NCBI GenBank assembly: GCA_964420455.1
Contig: CAYQTO010000194.1
Span: 1-5,755 of the forward strand
Direction: 5' to 3'
Length of the DNA stretch: 5,755 bases
DNA from: CAYQTO01 sp964420455
Lineage (GTDB): Bacteria; Sumerlaeota; Sumerlaeia; SLMS01
Shown here: positions 1 through 5,755 of the stretch, one piece after another
Position numbering within the stretch: the first letter of the stretch is position 1
Layout of the letters: each line of letters starts with the position of its first letter
Made by a program: the position numbers and the translations under genes
Notes under the pieces: generated by a model
Database searches by the model: none
Seen by the model: only the letters and a program-made list of their open reading frames with translations
Told to the model about the DNA's origin: nothing

Positions 1-225
1 GAGGCGGCCCAGCGGGCGCCCGACTCCGCCAACGCCCACCGCCTCCTCGGCGAAGTCGCCTACGCACGCGGCGAATATACAGAGGCCCTCGCCCATTGGG
101 ACCGCGCGGTGGAACTCGATCCGGCCCAGGAAACCCGTGTCGATCCCCTCCGGGACGACCTCCGGACGTACATCGAGATATACTACTACGAAACGCCGCC
201 TCGCGGACAGAACCCTGAAAGGTAG
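1..225 (+). CDS. TPR-repeat protein, C-terminal fragment
   Basis: The frame is open from the first base to a TAG stop at 223-225, giving 74 residues. The start and most of the protein lie left of the window. Residues 10-43 fit one tetratricopeptide repeat at the consensus positions: H13, L16, G17, A20, A29, W33, A36 and P41, ending in the typical VELDP. TPRs are helix-turn-helix scaffolds for protein-protein contacts, so no specific role can be read from this part. The tail after the repeat is charged, then has a run of tyrosines (IEIYYYE) and a polar end, with no second repeat or membrane segment visible. The gene converges on tRNA-Cys with no intervening base, and no terminator is visible between them. 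The repeat call is firm; the identity of the whole protein is unknown. Confidence 0.75.
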   Translation, partial: EAAQRAPDSANAHRLLGEVAYARGEYTEALAHWDRAVELDPAQETRVDPLRDDLRTYIEIYYYETPPRGQNPER

Positions 226-301
226 TGGAGGTGCGGGTGGGATTCGAACCCACGCATAGAGGTTTTGCAGACCTCTCCCTTAACCACTTGGGTACCGCAC
301 C
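226..301 (-). tRNA. trnC: tRNA-Cys (anticodon GCA), CCA encoded
   Basis: Read on the minus strand, the sequence folds as a complete cloverleaf of 73 nt plus encoded CCA (226-228). The acceptor stem GGTGCGG/CCGCACC is perfect. The D arm is CCC/GGG with an AGTGGTTA-type loop. The anticodon stem GAGGT/ACCTC encloses the loop CTGCAAA, so the anticodon is GCA. The variable loop has 5 nt, and the T arm is GTGGG-TTCGAAT-CCCAC. The discriminator base is U73, which is the main identity element for cysteinyl-tRNA synthetase. Positions 13 and 22 are both A, a mismatch I also recall in E. coli tRNA-Cys, while positions 15 and 48 form an ordinary G-C pair. It lies 43 bases downstream of the YfhO-like gene on the same strand. 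No terminator is visible past the CCA end, where the transcript would run antisense into the TPR gene. Confidence 0.98.
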
Positions 302-318
302 CCGGGAGTAGAACCTCT

Positions 319-348
319 ATTTGCTCTTCAACGCGTCCGAGCCGTCAA
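319..348 (-). promoter_or_regulatory. Possible promoter for tRNA-Cys
   Basis: On the minus strand TTGACG (348-343) matches the sigma-70 -35 consensus at five of six bases and contains the TGA stop of the YfhO-like gene. After an 18-base spacer comes GCAAAT (324-319), a poor -10 matching only the last three consensus bases. Transcription would begin near 311-313, about ten bases before the tRNA 5' end, which is a sensible distance. The weak -10 makes this tentative; the tRNA could instead be processed from a transcript reading through the upstream gene. Confidence 0.25.
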
Positions 349-2612
349 GCGGAAGGGCGCGAGGAGGTGGAAACGCCCCCTGCCGCCATCGCGCCGGCGA
401 GAGCCGCCCAGAGGCCCAACCCCAGCGCCGTGAGGAAAAGGCCGACCCGGTAGCTCGAAGGCTTAAAGGCGAGGTGCCAGCCGCCGTCCGGGTGCTGTTC
501 GGCGACCGGCAGCCGGGCATTTACCGCATTGAGCCATTCGACGGGCGCGCCGGAGGGCTCGAAAACCCAGCCGGGGTACCAGCCAAGGGCAAGGAGCGCG
601 TCCTCGCGGTGGACGGGATCGGGGAGGTCGGCCGGCGCGACACGAATGCTGTTGGGCGTGGGAACGGTGGTTCGCCACGCGGGGGGCTGCTCCGTTGGCT
701 CCACCGTGCCGATGGGGACGGCGGTGCGTTGGATCTCGGGATGGGGAGGCCCGGCGCCCCGCCACCAGGGACCGTCGAGCCGCGACAGGTCCTGCCCCTG
801 CGCGGCTCGCGCGGGAAACGCCACGCCCCGCCACGCCCGGTTGCGGTGCGTCAGCCAGGTCGGGTCGTCCGCAAAGGCGATGGGGAACGCCTCGGCGTTC
901 ACGCGTGTATCTGTATAGACGAACCGGACGCCAAGGAGCATCAGCAGGGCGGCATCGGGCTCGAACTGGCGGAAGTTGCGGTTGAACTCATACAGGAAGT
1001 CCTTGAAGCGCGCGGTGGGGACGAGTCCCTCCTCGTAGCCGTCGACGAGGGCGTTGCGGCCGACGACGTTCATGTGGGGTTGGAGGGCGATCATGCGGGC
1101 GGGGAGGGGATTGCCCGCGGCGTAGGTGGACCCGAGATGGCGCTCGGCCACGAGCCGCGCGTCGTCACTGACCGTCAGCCGGTAGTGCCGGTGATCGTAA
1201 CGGTTTTCGCCAACATCGGCCACCGCAGCCGGCAGGATGGGGCGCACCGGCGCAGGGTGGTGAAACTTCTCGGCCCTGCTTGGGAGGTAAAGCGCCAGAA
1301 GGACCGCCACACCGATCGCGCCGTGGGCGGCCTGGCGGGAGCGCCCCTCCGCGAGGAGTCCGGTCAACCGGTCCCAACCAAAGGATGCCATCGTGAGCAG
1401 CGCAAAGGTGGCGAGGATCGAGATCCGCGCCGGCACGCGGAAGCCGTCCGCGACGGGGAAGAGCCGAAGGAAGACCTCGTAGAGGGAAAGGCCTGCGAGG
1501 CTTTCCGCGGGTGGGGGGAACTCGGTGAAGTCGCCCGAGACAAGGCGTGGGATGCTGAGGTTTCCCCCAAGGGCGAGAGCGAGGGAGAGAGCCACAACGA
1601 CCGCCATCATGGTGACGAAGCGGCGCTCGGTCCTGCCCGCGAAGAATCCCGCGACGGCGAGGAGGAGTACCGGAACGCCGACGTAAAGGCCGTACTCGCC
1701 ATAGGCGCGGCGGTCCGGGAGGAGATTGCCCGTCGCGTCCGGGTTCCAGAACCCATCACGAAAGTTCCCGAAGGCGTGGGGCGAGAAGTAGGTCACCAGC
1801 AGGTCCGGCGGCATGCTGAAGGTGAGCGCGTAGCCAGGGTCGCGAAACTGGCGGCGGGAGTGGCTGCTGGCCTCGAGGGAGGGAAGGAGCTGGGCGGCGA
1901 CGAGGAGGCCGGAAAGGAGTGCGGCGCCCGCGAGCGGCAGGATCAGGGAGCGAGGCCGGGGATCGTCGCGCCAGCCAAAGAGCAGCTTGCCGAGGACGAG
2001 GAAGCCAGCGAAGAGCTGGCCGTAGAAGGCTTCCTGCGGATGGCCGGCGAGAAAGGCCAGCGCCGAGATGGACGTATAGACGAGGACGAACGGCCGCGCC
2101 CCCATCCGCCCCCGGACATACATCCACATGACGAAGGCCTGGAGCGGCATCCAGCCGATGGCGGCGATCTGGTTGATGTGTTCGTGATGGCCCCAGAACC
2201 AGGCGGTGGCTGGGAGGGCAGCGGCAAGGACAACGCCTGGCGCGGGGCCGCGCCCGAGCCCGATGCGGAGCCACGCCCACGCACCGACCGCCGCCAGCGC
2301 GAGGTGAATCAGGTTGCCGAGGTGGATGCCCGCGTGGGCGGGGGCCAGCGTATAGACAAACCAGTCCGGGGGATAGAGGACCGCGTGCTGGAGCGAGGCA
2401 AGGAGGGGGGCGCCCATGAAGGAGTAGGGATTCCAGAGGGGCACGACGCCATGGTCGAGCCAGGCGCGCTGGAGGAGGGTCTTGATGGGCCAGAAGAGGT
2501 TGGCCGCGTCGCCGCCGGACAGGAGCCGGTCGAACCGCCAGAGGGGGTGGTGGAAGAGCCAGACAATGGCGACAACGAAGGCGGCCTCGAGGGCGGCGCG
2601 GCGGGGGGTCAT
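345..2612 (-). CDS. YfhO-like polytopic membrane protein (probable GT-C type glycosyltransferase)
   Basis: This 755-residue protein sits in the cytoplasmic membrane. An N-terminal membrane helix (about 8-22) is followed by SGGD (32-35), the motif PLWNPYSFMGAPLLA (58-72), many hydrophobic segments between about 97 and 445 (AGHPQEAFY at 189-197, FRVPAR at 391-396), a large non-membrane region of about 270 residues, and a last membrane helix near 722-742. The order SGGD / PLWNPY-F-G-P / GHPQ-FY / FR-PAR / C-terminal YPGW (679-682) is what I know from the bacterial YfhO-like membrane protein family. Members are thought to be GT-C glycosyltransferases using lipid-linked sugars, as in glycosylation of cell-surface polymers. 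D35 in the first external loop would be the candidate catalytic acid, by inference only. Start: ATG at 2612 is the only start codon in frame near the 5' end, but it has no recognisable ribosome binding site. The substrate is unknown. A different GT-C family is possible. Confidence 0.75.
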   Translation of the reverse strand: MTPRRAALEAAFVVAIVWLFHHPLWRFDRLLSGGDAANLFWPIKTLLQRAWLDHGVVPLWNPYSFMGAPLLASLQHAVLYPPDWFVYTLAPAHAGIHLGNLIHLALAAVGAWAWLRIGLGRGPAPGVVLAAALPATAWFWGHHEHINQIAAIGWMPLQAFVMWMYVRGRMGARPFVLVYTSISALAFLAGHPQEAFYGQLFAGFLVLGKLLFGWRDDPRPRSLILPLAGAALLSGLLVAAQLLPSLEASSHSRRQFRDPGYALTFSMPPDLLVTYFSPHAFGNFRDGFWNPDATGNLLPDRRAYGEYGLYVGVPVLLLAVAGFFAGRTERRFVTMMAVVVALSLALALGGNLSIPRLVSGDFTEFPPPAESLAGLSLYEVFLRLFPVADGFRVPARISILATFALLTMASFGWDRLTGLLAEGRSRQAAHGAIGVAVLLALYLPSRAEKFHHPAPVRPILPAAVADVGENRYDHRHYRLTVSDDARLVAERHLGSTYAAGNPLPARMIALQPHMNVVGRNALVDGYEEGLVPTARFKDFLYEFNRNFRQFEPDAALLMLLGVRFVYTDTRVNAEAFPIAFADDPTWLTHRNRAWRGVAFPARAAQGQDLSRLDGPWWRGAGPPHPEIQRTAVPIGTVEPTEQPPAWRTTVPTPNSIRVAPADLPDPVHREDALLALGWYPGWVFEPSGAPVEWLNAVNARLPVAEQHPDGGWHLAFKPSSYRVGLFLTALGLGLWAALAGAMAAGGVSTSSRPSA

Positions 2613-2624
2613 CGGGAGCGAACA

Positions 2625-2654
2625 CGAACGCCGCCCGGCGCGGGGCGGCGTTCG
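2625..2654. terminator. 12-bp perfect hairpin between rpsA and the YfhO-like gene
   Basis: CGAACGCCGCCC (2625-2636) and GGGCGGCGTTCG (2643-2654) are exact reverse complements around a 6-base loop. The hairpin starts 28 bases past the rpsA stop and ends 12 bases before the ATG of the YfhO-like gene. On the minus strand, where the genes run, the following bases (TGTTCGCTCCCG) contain only scattered T's, so it is not a textbook intrinsic terminator. On the plus strand ATTTTG follows. It probably ends or protects the 3' end of the rpsA transcript, or attenuates entry into the next gene. The structure is certain; the role is inferred. Confidence 0.6.
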
Positions 2655-2682
2655 ATTTTGGCAGGTTCCGCGGCGGCGGGGC

Positions 2683-4494
2683 TCACTGGTCCTTCGTGTC
2701 GCGCTCCTGCGCCTGGCGCAGCGCGTCCCCCAGCGACATCCCCGAGGGCTGGTCGTCCTTCTGCTTCAGGAACTTCTTCACCGTTTCCTTCTCCGCGGCG
2801 CGGATCGCCTCCTTGCGGGAAAGCGAGATCTTGCCGTTCTTCTTGTCCGCGCCGATGATCTTTACGGTGACTTCCTGGCCGGGCTTTAGAACGTGCTCCG
2901 GCAGTTCCACGCGCTTCTCGTCGATCTGGCTGATGTGGATCAGCCCCTCGAGGTGCTCGTCCAACTGGACGAAAGCGCCGAAGGGTGCGAACCGCGTCAC
3001 GGAACCGGTCACGATCGAACCGACCTTGTTCTTCTTAAGGAACGCATCAAAGGGCGAATCCGCGAGTTGTTTCATGCCAAGGCTGATGCGCCGGTTCTTG
3101 CGGTCCGTCTTCAGGACCACCACCTCCACCTCCTGGTTCACCGCCAGGACTTCCTTCGGGTGGTTGACCCGCTTCGTCCAACTCATGTCGCTGACGTGAA
3201 CCATACCCTCGATGTAGTCGTCGAGCTTCACGAACGCACCATAGTTGGTGAGCGAGGTGACGGTGCCGGTGTGCCGCGTGTTGGGCTGGAAGCGTTCCTC
3301 GATGTCGCCCCAGGGGTCCCGTGCGAGTTGCTTGAGCCCGAGCGAAATGCGCTTCTTCTCCTGGTCGACCTCGAGGATCTGGCTCGTCACCTCGTCGCCC
3401 ACGCGCACGTAATCCTCCGGCTTCTTGTTCCCGCTCGACCAAGACATGTCGCCGGCGTGGATCATCCCCGTGATTCCTTCCTCGATGTGGACAAACGCGC
3501 CGTAGTGCTGGATGGCCACCACGGTGCCCTTGATCGTCGAGCCCACAGGGTAACGCTGCTCGATATCTTCCCACGGATTGTGGGTGAGACGCTTGCGGCT
3601 GAGGGTGATCTTGCCCGAGTCAGGGGAGACGTTGAGAATCTTGAGTTCCACATCCTCGCCGGGCTGCATCACCTCGCCGGGGGACTTGCCACGGTCCCAG
3701 GACAACTCCTCCCGGGGGATAAACCCGTCGACCATGCCGAGATCGACGAAGGTTCCGAAATCGAGCGAATTCTTCACCTTGCCGACGATGGTCTGGCCAG
3801 GCTCCAGGGTCTTGATAAACTCGGAGCGCTCCGCCTCGCGACGTTCGTAGAGCAGTTGCCGGCGTGAGAGGACGGCCCGGTTCCGCTTGCCGTCATACTC
3901 GATCACATATGCCTCGATGTCCATGCCGACGAGCTTGTTCAGGTCGGGGACCTTGAACAGGTCCACCTGGCTGGCGGGCATGAACCCATCAATGCCCACA
4001 TCGACCATGACGCCGCCCTTGACGACGGTCTTGATCATGCCTCGCAGGGGCACCTTCTGTTCGTAGGCGTCCTTGACGTTCTTGCGGGCCTGACGGAAGC
4101 GCGCCTCGCGGTGGCTCAGGCGGGGCAGACCCTCGGAGGTTGTGCCCTTCATGCGGAGGACGGGGATGATGTCGCCCACCTTCACCGTCAACTCGCCATC
4201 AACGAGGGCGAACTCCTCGCGGGGGATGGACGCCTCCGCCTTGCCACCCATGTCGACGAGGACGGAATCCTCGCGGATGGCCACGATGGGGAGATCCATC
4301 GGTTCGCCGCGGGAGGCTTCCTCGTGGGCGCCTGGGAGGTGCTGGTCCAAGAGGGAGGCGAACTCCTCCTCGAGGGCCGCCTCCTCCGCCTCTTCGGGCG
4401 AGAGATCCTCCACAGGTGGGCTCACTTCGGGGTCGTTCTGCAGCTCGGGGTTGGTCGGTTCGTTGGGGTTGTCCGTCTCTGGCGTCATCGCCAA
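2683..4494 (-). CDS. rpsA: 30S ribosomal protein S1
   Basis: S1 binds mRNA on the small ribosomal subunit and helps unfold and recruit it for initiation. The 603 residues contain six S1 (OB-fold) domains at about 63-131, 148-213, 234-303, 319-388, 406-475 and 491-561. Domains 3-6 are obvious tandem relatives, with repeated cores such as DFGTFVDLG, HYGAFVHIEEGITGMIH, NYGAFVKLDDYIEGMVH and PFGAFVQLDEHLEGLIH, each closing with a K/R-rich ISLG/ISLS strand. Domains 1 and 2 are divergent, as expected for the ribosome-docking part. E. coli S1 has about 557 residues and six domains; the extra length here is mainly an acidic N-terminus of about 60 residues. The frame opens at TTG (4494), with an ATG two codons later (4488). 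AAGGAG lies 4 bases before the TTG and 10 before the ATG, so either could be used. The gene follows plsC after 91 bp and is probably in one operon with cmk and plsC. Confidence 0.98.
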   Translation of the reverse strand: MAMTPETDNPNEPTNPELQNDPEVSPPVEDLSPEEAEEAALEEEFASLLDQHLPGAHEEASRGEPMDLPIVAIREDSVLVDMGGKAEASIPREEFALVDGELTVKVGDIIPVLRMKGTTSEGLPRLSHREARFRQARKNVKDAYEQKVPLRGMIKTVVKGGVMVDVGIDGFMPASQVDLFKVPDLNKLVGMDIEAYVIEYDGKRNRAVLSRRQLLYERREAERSEFIKTLEPGQTIVGKVKNSLDFGTFVDLGMVDGFIPREELSWDRGKSPGEVMQPGEDVELKILNVSPDSGKITLSRKRLTHNPWEDIEQRYPVGSTIKGTVVAIQHYGAFVHIEEGITGMIHAGDMSWSSGNKKPEDYVRVGDEVTSQILEVDQEKKRISLGLKQLARDPWGDIEERFQPNTRHTGTVTSLTNYGAFVKLDDYIEGMVHVSDMSWTKRVNHPKEVLAVNQEVEVVVLKTDRKNRRISLGMKQLADSPFDAFLKKNKVGSIVTGSVTRFAPFGAFVQLDEHLEGLIHISQIDEKRVELPEHVLKPGQEVTVKIIGADKKNGKISLSRKEAIRAAEKETVKKFLKQKDDQPSGMSLGDALRQAQERDTKDQ

Positions 4495-4585
4495 GGGGCT
4501 CCTTACATGTCTCGCCGTGGCGGGATAACTTCTCGCCGGTTACGGAGGGGGTTCACGCCTTCAGGGCTTGGCAAGGGAAATGGGG
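4495..4585 (-). other. rpsA leader with a spaced direct repeat
   Basis: This 91-base gap separates the plsC stop from the rpsA start. On the minus strand CGGCGAGA occurs twice, at 4538-4531 and 4517-4510, exactly 21 bases apart. The ATG TAA pair and AAGGAG site follow. I found no convincing promoter or terminator, which fits co-transcription of rpsA with plsC. Whether the repeat is bound by anything is unknown. Confidence 0.35.
4499..4504 (-). promoter_or_regulatory. Ribosome binding site of rpsA
   Basis: AAGGAG on the minus strand is a strong Shine-Dalgarno match. It sits 4 bases from the TTG at 4494 (rather close) and 10 from the ATG at 4488 (slightly far), so it does not decide the start by itself. 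Its first two A's are also the last two bases of a start-stop pair, ATG TAA, at 4508-4503. Confidence 0.75.
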
Positions 4586-5284
4586 CTAGGCTTGAGAAAT
4601 TCTGTCCATGATTTTCCGGCCCAATTCGCGGTACAACTGCTTTTTTTGCTCCGGAAGGGGTTCCAAGTCGGAAAGTACAAAGGGCGGGCCATATTGCACG
4701 TGAATCTTTCGTGGCCTTGGAAGACGTGCGCGGGGAGGAAGGGCCTCGAAGGAACCCTCGATCCGCACGGGCACCACGGGGACTGTCGGATACCGCGCCA
4801 TGATCAGGGAAACTCCCGGTTGGGGCTCGCGAGGCTTGCCGTCGAGGCTCCTGGTCCCCTCGGGAAACATCACCAGCGCCCGCCCCGCGTCCAGCGCCGC
4901 AAAGCATGCCTGCAGCGCCCCCCGGTCTCCCGCCCCACGATGCACAGGAAACGCGCTCAACATCCGCAGATACCGCCCAAACAATCGGTTCCCGAACAGT
5001 TCCGCCTTCGCGAAATAGGTCATGTGACGCGGCAGGCAGAACCCAACGAGAGGCGGATCCAGCACGCTGAGGTGGTTCGCAACGAGCAGCACCGGCCCCG
5101 TCCGAGGGACATGACGCCAGCCGGAGGCACTCAGGCGGAAGTAAACCTTGGAAAAGGCCCACCCGGTGAAACAGGTAAGACCGTAGACGATGTCGTCGGC
5201 GAGCGTCGACGCACCGTCAAGGGGCCGCACGTAGGAGGTATCGAGCGTGAGCTTGGTGGGCGTGCTGGCGGCGCCTTCGCTCAT
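4586..5284 (-). CDS. plsC: 1-acyl-sn-glycerol-3-phosphate acyltransferase (lysophosphatidic acid acyltransferase)
   Basis: The enzyme adds a second acyl chain to lysophosphatidic acid at the inner face of the cytoplasmic membrane, making phosphatidic acid for phospholipids. The 232 residues show the acyltransferase blocks in order: NHLSVLD (70-76) with the catalytic H71 and D76 of the HX4D motif, the second block ending in FPVHRGAGD (112-120), FPEGTRS (140-146) for glycerol-phosphate binding, and VPVVPVRI (168-175). The length is normal for bacterial PlsC. A moderately hydrophobic stretch at about 33-50 could anchor it to the membrane. The ATG at 5284 overlaps the cmk stop as ATGA, and a GAGG at 5295-5292 lies 7 bases upstream, so translation is probably coupled to cmk. 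The family also includes acyltransferases with other acceptors, so the exact substrate is inferred; the superfamily is certain. Confidence 0.93.
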   Translation of the reverse strand: MSEGAASTPTKLTLDTSYVRPLDGASTLADDIVYGLTCFTGWAFSKVYFRLSASGWRHVPRTGPVLLVANHLSVLDPPLVGFCLPRHMTYFAKAELFGNRLFGRYLRMLSAFPVHRGAGDRGALQACFAALDAGRALVMFPEGTRSLDGKPREPQPGVSLIMARYPTVPVVPVRIEGSFEALPPRARLPRPRKIHVQYGPPFVLSDLEPLPEQKKQLYRELGRKIMDRISQA

Positions 5285-5755
5285 GAGGTGGCCTCGCGGG
5301 CGAAGGCTGGATGGCGGCGCGCCATCGCCGCGATTACTTCCACCACCCGGTCCTCGGCGAAATCGGTGGTATCCAGTATTCGGGCGCCGGGAGCAACCCG
5401 CAGCCCCCCCCAGGGGCGGCTGCGGTCGCGCTCGTCGCGCTCCGCCAGATTGCGGCGCACCTCCTCCTCGCTGGCCTTCACCCCATTTGCGGCGTGCTGG
5501 GCGAGGCGCCTCGCCACCCGCACCTCGGGCGAGGCATCCAGATACACCCGGATCGCGGCGTCGGGAAAGACCACCGTCCCGATGTCGCGCCCCTCCAGGA
5601 CCGACGGCGCGGCGGCACCCAGCCGTCTTTGCTGGGCCACAAGTGCCTCGCGGACCTCCCTAACGTCGGCCACCTCCCCAACCCGGACGCTCAGGTCCTC
5701 CGCACGAATCGCCTCCGTGACATCCTCGCCGGAAAGGACAACGCGCCCGTCCGGT
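5281..5755 (-). CDS. cmk: Cytidylate kinase, C-terminal part (cut by the window edge)
   Basis: Cytidylate kinase phosphorylates CMP and dCMP with ATP in the cytoplasm, in pyrimidine nucleotide salvage and recycling. The frame is open from the right edge and ends in TGA at 5283-5281, giving 157 residues. The N-terminal P-loop lies outside the window. Visible are GEDVT (fragment residues 9-13), the highly conserved EGRDIGTVVFPDA (54-66) and RDERDRSR (106-113). These align with E. coli residues I recall as nucleotide contacts: R131/D132 (here R56/D57) and R181, D185, R188 (here R106, D110, R113). After this motif the usual APL...DA segment reads GGL...GA at the same spacing, a mild departure. 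A GTG at 5673 is inside the gene and not its start, because GEDVT and IRAEDL upstream of it are genuine family sequence. The stop overlaps the plsC start by ATGA. Confidence 0.96.
   Translation of the reverse strand, partial: PDGRVVLSGEDVTEAIRAEDLSVRVGEVADVREVREALVAQQRRLGAAAPSVLEGRDIGTVVFPDAAIRVYLDASPEVRVARRLAQHAANGVKASEEEVRRNLAERDERDRSRPWGGLRVAPGARILDTTDFAEDRVVEVIAAMARRHPAFAREATS
5292..5295 (-). promoter_or_regulatory. Ribosome binding site of plsC inside the cmk 3' end
   Basis: GAGG on the minus strand lies 7 bases before the plsC ATG at 5284, within the last codons of cmk. It is a short match but correctly spaced. It supports the ATG that overlaps the cmk stop codon as the real start. Confidence 0.5.

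Noticed and set aside
1756..2625. A 289-codon minus-strand frame overlapping the YfhO-like gene
   Set aside because: It is a shifted reading of the same DNA, made almost entirely of R, P, A and L, with no membrane segments or motifs.
321..2858. An 845-codon open frame on the plus strand opposite the YfhO-like gene
   Set aside because: It is the codon-for-codon mirror of that gene and stays open because the gene uses no TTA, CTA or TCA codons, which is expected at this GC content. Its product is a low-complexity mix of R, G, E and A without any recognisable domain, whereas the minus-strand frame has membrane segments and family motifs.
2934..3780. Repeated similar sequence blocks on the minus strand, considered as a DNA repeat array
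   Set aside because: The similarity comes from the tandem S1 domains 3-6 of ribosomal protein S1, at protein level, not from a DNA repeat or CRISPR array.
2893..3867. A 324-codon plus-strand frame opposite rpsA
   Set aside because: It mirrors the rpsA codons and yields no recognisable protein; rpsA on the other strand is unambiguous.
4540..4585. A promoter for rpsA, from a TTGCCA box at 4574-4569
   Set aside because: No acceptable -10 hexamer lies 15-19 bases downstream, and the short distance from plsC fits co-transcription.
4503..5162. A 219-codon minus-strand frame over plsC
   Set aside because: It is out of frame with plsC, which carries all acyltransferase motifs; the product shows no domain.
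1..5755. Mobile element, phage, CRISPR or defence system in the window
   Set aside because: No transposase, integrase, terminal inverted repeats, spacer array or defence-type domain is visible, and base composition looks even throughout.

Overview
This window is an ordinary stretch of chromosome from a GC-rich bacterium. I cannot name the phylum. The order cmk-plsC-rpsA on one strand occurs in several bacterial lineages, so it does not settle taxonomy. Nothing indicates a plasmid, phage, transposon, CRISPR array or defence locus, and I found no undescribed system.

Layout from left to right. Bases 1-225 hold the 3' end of a plus-strand gene for a TPR-repeat protein. Its stop codon directly touches the encoded CCA end of a convergent, minus-strand tRNA-Cys(GCA) gene (226-301). 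Everything else is on the minus strand and is transcribed from right to left. The order is: the 3' part of cmk (cytidylate kinase, cut by the right edge), plsC (1-acylglycerol-3-phosphate acyltransferase, overlapping cmk by ATGA), rpsA (ribosomal protein S1 with six S1 domains, 91 bp further on), a strong 12-bp hairpin, a large YfhO-like polytopic membrane protein, and then the tRNA-Cys gene.

The cmk-plsC-rpsA block looks like a co-transcribed housekeeping operon covering pyrimidine nucleotide supply, phosphatidic acid synthesis and translation initiation. The hairpin after rpsA probably ends or attenuates that transcript. The YfhO-like gene may therefore depend on read-through or on its own promoter, which I could not identify. 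A possible promoter for the tRNA overlaps the stop codon of the YfhO-like gene.

No gene-free stretch exceeds about 100 bases. The long plus-strand open frames opposite the membrane-protein and rpsA genes are by-products of GC-rich codon use. The points most worth checking are the rpsA start region, the hairpin, the zero-gap TPR/tRNA junction and an inverted repeat involving the tRNA anticodon arm.
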